This document shows, piece by piece, positions 1-10,320 of a stretch of DNA of 64,000 bases. The stretch's first letter is position 1. Each line of letters starts with the position of its first letter. A program made the translations under genes and the position numbers. Under the pieces are notes generated by a model that was not told the DNA's origin, made no database searches, and was given only the letters and a program-made list of their open reading frames with translations. The DNA comes from Ooceraea biroi (lineage: Eukaryota > Arthropoda > Insecta > Hymenoptera > Formicidae): positions 11,170,663 to 11,234,662 of the forward strand of contig NC_039509.1 of NCBI RefSeq assembly GCF_003672135.1, in the 5' to 3' direction.

Positions 1-2204
1 TTACGAGTCTACTTTCATCCTGACATCGCGGACTTGCATGGTCTCAGCGGAAAACTCAAAGTGGGATGAGGCTGTTGAATAAATAATGGCTTTCGGCCTG
101 ACTCGATCGCAAAAGCCAGATACGTGCCTTTTTACGTAAGCTTGCGTGACCTCAGTTCACAAACGACCAAAAAGAAGCAGCCATAAAGATCCTTTGTACA
201 TTTACAAGCCATTACACGTGGTCGCCAAAAGATAGGAAAAGCCAGTCGCGGTAATCAATGTAATCATGTAATAATTTCATTAGACTTTTCGTCGACATAT
301 GAATGAAGAAAATGCTGAAAAACGGTTATTGTTCTCGTTTCATATCGTGTCTCTTTTTTATGTTATTTTCGCCTCTTCTGTTTCTAATTTCCTTTTATTT
401 GTGTGCATAACATGAAATTATGACCGAAGATTTGAGAAAGAAATAGAGAAATATATTCGTAAAGAGATAAAAGGGAGAGTAACATATCCCGTTGGTGAAT
501 AATAAAGCCGTAGTCAGCAAATACAAATTTCATTTATGTAAATAATTATCTTCTCTCATGCGTGATAATGAATTTACACAAATATTCTTATCTTCTACCT
601 TATAATCTGGACAATTTAGTCACGTAACGCTTTATTTAACCAATTTTATACAAGAAATTCTAAAAACAGATAAACACTAATTGTAAGATTCATAATTCAT
701 CTATATCGTAAAAGATAACTATTGTATCTTTTCTCAATGAAATTATAATCGCCGAAATTTATTAACATAAATTGAATCGTTGGGAGATCGCGGCACTGTT
801 TCTCGCGCGAGAAGCGGAAAAGCGAGGTAGACGGCCGTTGCTTACGAAGTCCTGATAAAACGCACTAATCAATGTTACGAAGAAACTGCAGATCGCGTCG
901 ACTCGGAGATGCGGTTCCGTTGCACTTCCAGGAACGCATCCGATGGCAAGAGACGAAAGACTAGTCGGCCAGCGACACGAGGCGTCGTCTGTCTTCTTCG
1001 GTCCACAAGGTGGAAACGGAATCGTTCGCGAGTGCATTGATCGTCCGAGACAAGACAAAGAGAGTGTAAGGAACTCCGTGCAAGCTGACTAGAGGAAATT
1101 CCGCGGCTATCGCACGAGCTTGATGCGTCGCACTGATACGTTCCGATTACTGGATGCGCTTTTGCGCGACGCGCAGGAAGCTGAGAGAATTTTCCAATCT
1201 ACTTGGGTCCGAAAGAAGAAATTGCGGTATATTGAAAAATGGAATTACAAATTTAATTAATAATTCGAGATACTCGTGCAGGTTCAAGTATTGCCATGAT
1301 GTAACGCATTTAAATAAGTTGTATTTATAAAATATCGATAATTGTAATAGTTATTAAAAATTAAGAAGATTAAGTCCTATTATTGTCCTACTATTGATTT
1401 ATCGAAAATTTGAGATATCCGCTTTAACGTTGTAACTCGACATGGTTGACGAGAATCAACTTGTATGCTAATCAGTGCCTGGCATCGGAAGCCGATTTGC
1501 AAATGGCGGCCACCTTGAGTACTGGCGCGGCGCCATTTTTACGCGCCCGAATTATTTCGCCAAGACAGACTCAAATTTTGCACGTAACAAGCGCCGTATC
1601 GAAGTTTCTTTATTTATTCATGTTATCAGAATCATACAGATCGCTTAATTATTGAAAACTTAACTGTATTATATAAACTATTGTATTATATAAATTCTTT
1701 TTGTTTTACTTTGCTGCTAAATCGCCATGATCAAATACGGTATTGGAAGAATTTTAACGGTTTAACATAAAATATTACCTGTGGCAATTTTTCTAGTTTC
1801 TATAAGAGATAAAAAAAATTGATGGAACTATGCAACAAAAGAAACAAAGATAGAAGAAAAGGAAAAGCAGTTTTTTGCGGAAACAAAATCCCCAAAACCC
1901 GCAAAACAATGCAGAAGCTTTTTATCGAAAAGGTATTTCTGGAAAAAACCTTTTCCAGGAGAAAAAAGAAGAATCCAGCTATCAATCTATCAAAACCATT
2001 GTAAAACTAGAAGAATGATGGAGAGGAAACGCATGTTTATTTCAATCGCAAGCAGCTTCTTTCTGTTATCGTTAATATCTGTTCGAAGTCCTCAGGTATG
2101 CTAGATCTGGTACTCAGGTAAAAGGAAATATTGAGAAATCGATGGGAACCTTCCTAGAAATTGGCCCATAGGACCGCCGGAACACGCAAATGTCGGAGAT
2201 TTAC
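1..2204. other. Noncoding DNA, probably Imp intron
   Basis: I see no supportable gene. The stretch is AT-rich with a more GC-rich patch around 770-1200. A perfect 8-bp hairpin with a 4-base loop lies at 1939-1958. If the exons further right belong to Imp, this DNA is probably part of a large Imp intron, but no exon beyond position 8356 was found to prove it. Confidence 0.4.
2015..2095 (+). CDS. Possible signal-peptide first exon (low confidence)
   Basis: An open stretch starting with two consecutive ATG codons (2015 and 2018) encodes 27 residues: a short basic head (MMERKR), then a hydrophobic run (ISIASSFFLLSLIS) ending in VRSPQ. It ends exactly at a CAG|gtatgc donor-like site. The charge and hydrophobicity pattern resembles a secretory signal peptide. 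No downstream exon was identified and the in-frame TAG follows two codons after the donor. It could be chance, and I do not recognise the protein. Confidence 0.15.
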
Positions 2205-2255
2205 CTGGTTTCTTTGTCCAGAAGATTTCCCAAGAGAAACTTCGATGTGGTCATG
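2205..2255 (-). CDS. Possible 51-bp exon, phase 2 in and out (low confidence)
   Basis: On the minus strand a pyrimidine-containing acceptor ending in ctcag precedes position 2255, and a CCAG|gtaaat donor follows 2205. Read in phase 2 the segment is open and contains an ATG (2254) giving MTTSKFLLGNLLDKET before a split AG| codon, the same phase as the ends of the Imp exons to the right. It could be a cassette exon, another alternative first exon, or chance. A longer overlapping frame with acceptor near 2430 and the same donor is also open, which weakens the call. I do not recognise the peptide. Confidence 0.15.
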
Positions 2256-3486
2256 CTGAGATTGACAAAGGAACGAGAGTGCAGACACTTTGTCATTTTC
2301 TGCAAACGACAGCTTTACAGACAGAAAGAGAAAAATTTGCGCAGGAAAAGAGCCCTTCCATCGAGATATCAAGTGCAAATTGTGGAGCCGTATTCGACGA
2401 CGTCTCCTTTCTTTGCATATTTTCTGCAGGCGATAGAATGGAAAGAACAACGCTTTGGTCTGAAGAAACGTTGAAGAAGAAAAGAGAAATCCACAACTTG
2501 CTAGAATATTCTGATATTCTAACAGTTCTTTTTTTAATAACGCAAACTATAATATTTTCATACATCACGTTATTCCTTTAATATTAATCATTCCGTTTTG
2601 TAATTAAAATATCGTTCAAAATTACCTTTCCTTGTATAAACTCAGAAGTTTGCAAAGAAATAAATATTATTCTTTACTAACTTTTCTCGAGCGAACTTTA
2701 CTTTATAAAAAAATCTTAATTCAAAAAGCTGCCAAATATAGTATTAAACATTAAAGTATCGAGAAATGATTGTTTTTTCACTTTTATTAAATAATGCCCG
2801 GTACAACAATTTGCACCGTCACATAAAAATATCTCGTGCAATGCGACTTCTTCGAAATCAATTCCAATATTAAAAAGGAAGAATCAATCAAACATTTCCA
2901 GTGATTACTAGATTGCTATATCGATTTAGAGCGCGTAGGGGGTACGTTTCGATGGAAAGAATTTTCCTCGATGGCAATGCCGTAGGTGCCTGCGTTACCG
3001 ACGCAAAAAAAGGCGCGATGCGCGTTTTCACTGAAAGAGAGAGCCACGAACAGCTCTGTCGAGACGCTAGAGACGCTCTAGCCGAACTCTCGGCCGATGT
3101 GACACGTATTTCGTACTGTTCGCTATAGTTTCGATTTCGAAATTAATAATGAGTCACTCTGGCACTCCTCTTTTCGATCTACATACTCAAACATCGTCAC
3201 TTATTTTCTTTAAGCGCTAGCGCAAGATGACTTTTCTCTTTTGTCATTGTTAAGATAGCACAAGTCGCTATTAACTTTCCATCTTAGCATGGACCGCCAT
3301 TACGTTAACAGAAAATGGCGACCTGCTCGACGATACTATTCCAGTGTCGTCGTTTGCATATACTTTGTCGTGAAAGCATAGCGGTCGCGATGACCACCTC
3401 AATTTCTCGGAATCTCCCGCATTCGCCATTTTACATTCTATTGCGGTCTATATATTTGCGGTCTCGGTGATTGCATGTTGAACTAT

Positions 3487-3497
3487 CGCGCGCGCGC

Positions 3498-3541
<44 letters not shown>
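3487..3541. repeat. Compound (CG)n(TG)n(TA)n microsatellite
   Basis: Three alternating pyrimidine-purine dinucleotide blocks sit end to end: CG, then TG, then TA. Each block is uninterrupted. The order suits stepwise C-to-T change, but that is inference. Confidence 0.95.
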
Positions 3542-4805
3542 TTGGATTGTCCGTCTGAAATTAAAGTCACGCACGTTGTTCCGCCACGTAGCGTCTCCGC
3601 CATAATTCGGTCCCGGTCCTTCCCGGCCACTTTGTTACAGTTACTCGTCGTTATTGAATGAAGCGTTATGGAAAGCAGCACGATTTTCACACGTGTAATC
3701 TACAAACGCAGAAATATTTCTGCAAGCTTCCCGCGAAAACTTGTCTAAATCGCCGTCAGAATTTCAACGTGATAGCTCTTTACTGACAAATGAGCTTGCC
3801 TTGTGGTTTCCTTATTTATTTGTCACATTAAAATGCTCATCGATGGAGCGATTGCTTTGTATTATATGCCGCAAAGCTGACGGATAATTATTATTCGAGA
3901 GCTGAAATAATTACTTAAGACAGTTTTTTATTAAAAACTATCTCATAAATTGTTATTTGTTACAAATACGTTACTTTACAAAATTCTTCTAACAGAATTC
4001 TAGGTTTTGCAGACTATGCGCAACTTGCAATCGCTTGGAACTCTGTTTCGTTCCTCCGATATAAGAAGCGCGGCAATGTGATAGCAATTCGTGCGAGGTG
4101 ACGAGTGTGATGATGACGATTGCTATTAGGAGATTTAGAAGCAGGGGCGACGAGGCGAGCGGGGTATCGCGTGGAAAGTTTCGGCTAGAAGTGCTCCATG
4201 TATTTATCGCGACTTTAATTGGCGGGACAGTGAGTCCGCGAAGATACAATATAAAAGTACACGATATTCTCGTCGCGCCTCTAATGCTAAATGCGTCCTC
4301 ATTCTGAATTTTATTTCTCTTTTTCCTTCTGTAACGTTTAAAACTCACGGTCGATGACTCGTACATTAGAAAGTCGAGCAAATTCCTTGCGTAGAAGATG
4401 GGAGTAAAAGGTTTTGTAAAGCAAGCGAGGAAAAGTATCATGTTTTGTATAACAGTAATATATAACAGTAATACATTTAACGGTATAATAATAATCATTT
4501 TTACATTATCAGTACAATAATTATAAAATATTTCTTTTACATTTTTGCGCTTGAAAATGTTATTGTTCTCTCAAAGAAAGGCGTCTGAAGTAAAGTTAAG
4601 CGGAAATAGATTTGTAATGCAACTTACATTTCTTATTATACGTATTTGATAATATGTAATAAATGAAAATGCTTAAAAATTAAAAAATGTCGAATCACAA
4701 GTCATGTCTCGAAAATTCGGGCTCGATCGTGCTTTCGTAGGTTCGCGCGCTCTCTTGTACCATGAAAGAAGAATCCTCGACGTAATTACGCGTATCGTCA
4801 CGCGT

Positions 4806-4829
4806 TTACGTAATGAAAAATTACGTAAG
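4806..4829. promoter_or_regulatory. Pair of TTACGTAA (PAR-bZIP type) motifs
   Basis: TTACGTAAT (4806-4814) and TTACGTAAG (4821-4829) lie 6 bases apart. TTACGTAA is the core palindrome bound by PAR-bZIP factors such as insect Vrille and Pdp1. A further copy lies near 125-133. Function here is inferred from the motif alone. Confidence 0.3.
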
Positions 4830-6673
4830 CAGACATGCTCAGGAAAATATCACGTTTTAGCGGGCTACACGTTTCGCGCAAGCGTGTACGTAAGGTGTCA
4901 TGTTCGCAACGTTCATTTTTTCGTCGGCGAATTGGATGATCTCGTGAGTTTTCCTGCTCCTTCCTGCACTCGATTCTTCTTGTAACAATTGTTTTTTTTA
5001 AAAAAAGGATCTTCGGAATTCGTGTACGATATGTTATTTATATTCTGGATCCGCGATCTTTTCCATACTTTTATTAAAAAATCTAAAAATTTTCTTCGAT
5101 CTTGTCGCACACCCATAATTTTTCGAGATAATTTTTATTTTCTATCATCAAAATGAGTTTTAATCAGTTTCCGCATCAATTTTTCATCAATTTCCTAAAC
5201 GTGTATCTTTTAGGGATTTTTATTGAAAGCCTACGTTTCCAAATACAGAACACCAAACGGCGTTTCTTGCTACCTTCGCCCTTGCTTCTTGCCGTCTATT
5301 TATTTACCACCGGTTTCCGGTGCCGACTTCGCCATAATAAACTGTACATACATATATGGTCTATTTCCCTGCGTTATTTTTAAGCGACATCGCAGCACGC
5401 AGTGTGGTGCACTATTTCTGGCCCTAAATTGTGCGTGTCACGCGGACTCGCATGCATGCGTATACCTGATGTAAACTCTCCACGTAGGTGCACATGAGCG
5501 CTACTAGAGCTTTGTCGACAAGGTTGCATGCGCAGTTTCTGTTTCCAAAATTTTGTCAACTTTCGAACTGCAATTTTCTGATATATTACATTTATCACTG
5601 AATCCAAATTGATTTCACAAGCTCTGAGCACTTTTCTCAAGAAAAGAAAGTAGTCTAGCTAAAGAGAACATTAATAAAATCAAAATCGGCGATGATTAAG
5701 ATATTAGGAATTTATAGATACGTAAACGCATAAATATGCTCCATTTATGGAAATAGAAAGTCTTGTTCAAGCTTTGTTCTTTATTATTCTACCTTCTCGA
5801 ATGAGTCACGCTGCGCTTTCGCTTTACAGGGTGTCATTCTTAAAGTCACGTACGCGATACGTCCCCCTTGCTCCATCGTCGCCATTTTCGGTAAATTCTT
5901 ACCATGGCAAACACAATGAAATCATTGTGCGTGTGGCACAAAGCTCTCGATATTTCTGATCTATAAAATTTTGATACTTTGCATCGCGTTACACCTGAAA
6001 TTTTTCCTCCACAAAAATAATTTTCGAATGAAAGAGAATCAAAACGTTAAAAAAGAATTCACAGTATAAAGACAATGCGACGCGACGCTTGCTCCAAGGA
6101 ATTACGTACGTTAGTTTCCTAAAATTTATTTTTTGTTTCTTTCCCTCGGCCTCTGTCCAAATTTTCCAATTAAAGAATTCTGAATGGCCGATAACGGCGA
6201 TAAGTAAATACCGTGCGTACATGATAAACTCTTTCGAAAAGAGTTTCCCGTCCGCGTGACGTCTACCATGCTGATGGCCGTTTCAGGGACGACCACGAAA
6301 TCATGCCACGTGCACAAAACACTAAGACCAGGGCCGGCCTTAGGCAGCGAGAAAACTGGCTGATCGTCAATACAATCGATTTCGGATATCGATTGTTTTT
6401 CTTTCCACGATATTATTCTTCCATTCGGAAAATCAATGAAATCAAAAAAGCATATTAATAATCTTGCGAATTAACTGCCGCAGTAATTAATGGCCGAGTA
6501 AACGCTATTCTACTCTAAAGTAGAAAAAGAAACCTTTTGCTTCCATGCAGCGAACTGTAAAGCATAAGCAATGATGCATGAACCTTATCGCAGATAACTC
6601 AAATACTTAAACGCTAAATACTGCTTGACGAGTCTTGCTTTTAGTGACTTGATGATGAGTCACTGCAATGTCT

Positions 6674-6757
6674 CGACGCAGTAGAAATTTTCGGCGAGCC
6701 GCTACAGTAGCCCTACGACACAGTAAACGTTTTCGGCGAACTGATATAGTGGCTCTT
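6674..6757. repeat. Two-unit 42-bp imperfect tandem duplication
   Basis: Units start at CGACGCAGTA (6674) and CGACACAGTA (6716). Both contain the shared block TTTTCGGCGA and then related cagta/atagt-type stretches. It is a short local duplication in intron-like DNA, and nothing suggests coding. Confidence 0.6.
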
Positions 6758-8355
6758 GATACGTAGCGAGTCTACAATGAATGATGAATGATGAATAAAA
6801 ATGAATAATGAAAAAGCCGCTACGACCGCCGTGCATGACGGGAGGGTTAATTTAAGCGACGTTATTAAGTACTACTCCAGATGTATCCGTTTGATGGCCT
6901 TAGTGCCTTTGATCATCTTTGACATCGATATTTCGCGTGCCTTTACCGATTTATTTAACCGATTTCAATTGCAGCCGCGTAAATCAGCTTTGCATGACAT
7001 TATCATGCTTCTTGTTTGCACCTGCAAATTGTTTCCCTCCTTTCTCATCGATCACTCGAGATATCGAGCCTGATCATTGAACGGTACAAAAGCGTAAATG
7101 TGCGGCCGGTTATGCGAATGGTGTAATGACGAGTAACGGCCGCGCACGGAGCGCGTGCGTGCGTAATTTGATTTACGTTATCGCCGATATTTATCGGGGA
7201 GGTTGTTGACTCTGCAAACGTAATTCTCGCCGTCCGTGAGATTAGACGATATGCCCGATCGAGGTGGAATCGCGATACAATTTCGTCGACTGCGTGCCAT
7301 TATATTTGACTCGCGACGCGTGAATCGGCATATCGGTATATTTGAAACGTTTCAGCCGGGCTGGCATCGGCGTTTAAAGAAACAAGTCTCGAATTGGTGT
7401 TTAATCGGCCAGTATTTTTCTCAATGAATGTCGCCGCTATAAACAAGATGGCATTGAAATTGTAAATGAGTGTGGGTGCGCGCACGTGCGTATTATACTG
7501 TAGTAAACATTAAAAAATATTGAAAAAAATATATTTCTCTTTTCTTTAGTTTCGCTGATTTCTCTACGCTCTCTGTACTACTCCATAGTCATCCTTTTCG
7601 CAGTAAAGGATCAGAAGGACACGAATTTACGAGTGACCAAAACGAAGGTGAAGAACATGCGGAATTTACAATTACGTCGTATATTATATAATCGCGTGCG
7701 GCTTAAAAAGCAAATTCGCAAACAATCGCGCCTGACGCAATCGACCAATCGGAGCTGTCTAGCCTCGACTTCGCGCTGATCGGCGTGTCGGTATCTCCGG
7801 CGATCGCGACATAAATAATTTTTCTCTTGCGCGCATTCAGCATTGGGCTAATTAAAATTTTCCACTTTCAGCATGCCGTTAATGAGCCTTCAGAAAGCCT
7901 TTAAAAGCGGTCTAATCAAAATTTAACAGTCGAATTACTCAAAACCAATTATTTTCAATATTCTCGACAAAACTGTCTGTCGACTATTCCTAAATGACCT
8001 CCGACAGTCGATCATGATATATTGTTTGTTGTTGCCCAACTGTCACAAGTTTACAAAGTTATCAATATGTATACTGGATGCCCGATTTATACATGAGGAA
8101 GGCCGATAAATACAAATCGACAATATCGAATTTTGATGAGAAAATATTGTACGAAATTTATTTTGTCATCGAGCAAATTTATCATAAATGCGTGCATCCT
8201 TTTCCCTAGACAATAAAACTCTTTGTACGCAGAATTGATAGTCGTAAATTGTGAAACTGCTCGATCAAATATGCAGAATGAGTATTCAACCTGTTGATGA
8301 AATTCGTGTTGGCGATCAACGGGACGGTAATACTTTCAGTGGCTTTTGCTCTTAC

Positions 8356-8444
8356 CTTTGACTGTCGCCGTTTTTGTCCTCGATGTCCAGACGCTCCATA
8401 TCCTTGTGCAGCGTTGTATCTTCCGTGAATTTATCCAGGGACAT
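8356..8444 (-). CDS. Imp: Probable alternative first coding exon of Imp (RRM1-lacking isoform)
   Basis: On the minus strand an ATG at 8444 opens 29 codons (MSLDKFTEDTTLHKDM..., ending ...EDKNGDSQ) and stops after the first two bases of the next codon at a strong AAAG|gtaaga donor. The peptide is hydrophilic and acidic with no simple-sequence bias, unlike chance frames nearby. The exon ends in phase 2, the same phase as the ends of Imp exons 2 and 3, so it could splice into the next Imp exon to the left and replace the RRM1-coding exons. Just upstream in the minus sense lies a CpG-rich, pyrimidine-on-plus region like the one upstream of the canonical Imp start. Membership in Imp is inferred from strand, phase and position. 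It could be the first exon of an independent gene whose remainder lies off the left edge. Confidence 0.5.
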
Positions 8445-8526
8445 GTTTACGTTTAATAACTTTGCTTTTCTGTCGCAGAACTCACGCACAAAATGAGGAT
8501 ACGCGCTCTCACTGTGTATCTTCCCT

Positions 8527-8603
8527 TTATATATATGTATATGTATATATATTTAATGTATACATATAATATACATATATATAATATATATACACACACA
8601 CAC
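8527..8603. repeat. TA-rich/(CA)n microsatellite
   Basis: Interrupted (TA)n with ATGTAT variants runs into a short (CA)n. It lies between the putative alternative first exon and its CpG-rich upstream region. Confidence 0.9.
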
Positions 8604-8649
8604 GTATTTTAATTTCTCTCGCTTCCCGTGATAAATATTCGCTTCTGTT

Positions 8650-10320
8650 AAACTGCTTTATCGGCCGCAAGCCGTCGATTGAGGTAGACTTTAAACACTG
8701 GCACTAAAACACTGGCTGATCTCCCGCGCCACCAAAGTGGAGAGAGAGGGAGGGAAGACAAGCGTAAAAAGGTACTATGCACTTTCGCCCTACGCCCTCC
8801 TCGAGAGGTATGCCCGAAAGCAAGGTGCGATGCACGGCGTACGGTGTGCACGAGACGACACGACGAATATCGGAGCTCCAGCGGTCTCTCGTGCGATGCC
8901 CGAAACTTCTCTTCCCGTCGATTACGACGCGCGCACTTCCTCACTCTCTCCTCCCTCTTCCTTCCCTGTTCGGTTCTCTTCCGATTCCGTTCCTTCCGCC
9001 CCGCGTTTTACTCCCTCCTTCGAGCACGTCGCTCCCTCCTTCTTAGGCGACGCTGTGACGACACCGAAGATGATTTGCGTCACGATTATGCGAAATCGTC
9101 GATGACGATGACTGTATGACAACGAGCACGGTACAGGTCCGCTCGCACTCGGAGAAGGAAGAAAAGGCGCCGCGTGTCGCTTCAGACGACTGTTCAAGGG
9201 AAACTCGTGCGGGTGGTGAAGAGCTAGCTTTCCCCGTCGCCTCCCGATACCTAGCTTTCTAGTGAGCAGTCCCCTCCCTTCCCTCACGCTCTATCTGCGC
9301 CCCTCTGTCTCTCTTCCCCGCACGCTCCGCGCGTGTCCGCTTCCTGCGTCTTTCTCTCTCGCTCTCTCGGCACTACCCTCTCTACCGCGAAGCGGGCTAT
9401 GTCCCTCGGTTCTCTTCCACTCGCTCTCCCTTTCCCCCTCGTGCTGGGCCGACGTAGGAATCCCCTCGACGTATCGGAGCCGCTCGCGCGTTTTTACCAA
9501 CCGAGCGGCGTAGACCGGCCCGAACGCGATTGGCCGTACGACGGGACGATTCCGAAACGATTCCGCGTGCTGTCCGATCACCGGACACCCGCCGACGTCG
9601 ATGTTGGACGTCGGTCGTTGGGATTTGATGTACCACGGGGACACACACGCACGTAGCACGCGCGCGTTCCTTCGTAATCGTAATCGTGGATTAATCGCAG
9701 GGCGTGCAAGGCGTGAATGCCGAGCTCGGCGGCACCGATTACGCCAATCACGCGGATACGAATGGCACCGCTCCGGTATCTGGTATCCGGCTTGGGAATC
9801 CACGCAGCACCACGCTGTCAATGGCACCGGTTGGTGTACCGTGTGGAGGTGGGTGCTCCTCTCCCGTCCTCCCTTTCTCACTCTCTGTCCCTCTTTTCCT
9901 CCTTTCTACCCTCTCCGTGAGCGCTTCTCCTCTTTCTCCGTCTCTTTCGTCGGAGCGAGATTCGATCGCAAGCTACTTCGCGATCGCGACGGTCAATGAA
10001 TGTCTCTGCGCTCTCACGTTCGCCAGTGCGCGTACACGCGTGCAACAACGAGGTGCCAGGGACACACGGTCTGGAGTTGGCGTGCTAATGTGGCTATATC
10101 TGACGGAATATCTGGCGAGAAAGCGCGCTAGATACACTGATATTATTTTTATAACACGCGCTGTGCGCGGTCCCGACGAAGGCCGCGCCCAATCTACCCC
10201 CACTCCTCGCCGCGCTGCCACCCCACCAACGTCCTAGCTTCCCCTCCACGCGCAGCGTACCCCTTCCACGCCGTTCGTTGAGGAGGCGGCTTACGACGCG
10301 TGCGTGAGAGAAGGGTGCAC
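8650..10320 (-). promoter_or_regulatory. CpG-rich, CT-asymmetric promoter-like region
   Basis: About 1.7 kb of GC- and CpG-rich DNA with long CT-rich tracts on the plus strand (about 8920-9040, 9260-9450 and 9840-9960). Several frames stay open in parallel because of composition rather than coding, so they were not called as genes. The region lies immediately upstream, in minus-strand sense, of the putative first exon at 8356-8444. Its composition matches the region upstream of the canonical Imp start at 42805. I infer a promoter and 5' UTR. Transcription starts cannot be placed from sequence alone. Confidence 0.45.

Larger units (their letters stand above)
2256..8355. other. Noncoding DNA without a supportable gene
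   Basis: About 6 kb of mixed AT-rich and moderately CpG-containing DNA. It holds a compound microsatellite (3487-3541), two TTACGTAA sites (4806-4829) and a 42-bp tandem duplication (6674-6757), annotated separately. The longest frame, on the minus strand at 3989-4498, has no recognisable domain and no splice context. If the alternative first exon at 8356-8444 is real, this DNA is the start of its downstream intron. Confidence 0.45.

Noticed and set aside
1..71. Minus-strand exon-like segment ending in a stop at the window edge
   Set aside because: An acceptor-like site precedes it and one frame is open to a TAA at 3-1, but in the phase required by the Imp exons it meets a stop after four codons, so it is not an internal Imp exon.
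3989..4498. 169-codon minus-strand frame
   Set aside because: Longest frame in ordinary-composition DNA, but no motif, odd residue composition and no splice or promoter support. One such frame is expected by chance in 64 kb.
8922..10237. Several overlapping 120-196-codon frames on both strands
   Set aside because: They overlap in parallel frames within CpG/CT-rich DNA, the signature of stop-poor composition. The Gly/Thr-rich frame at 9704-9850 has weak acceptor context only.
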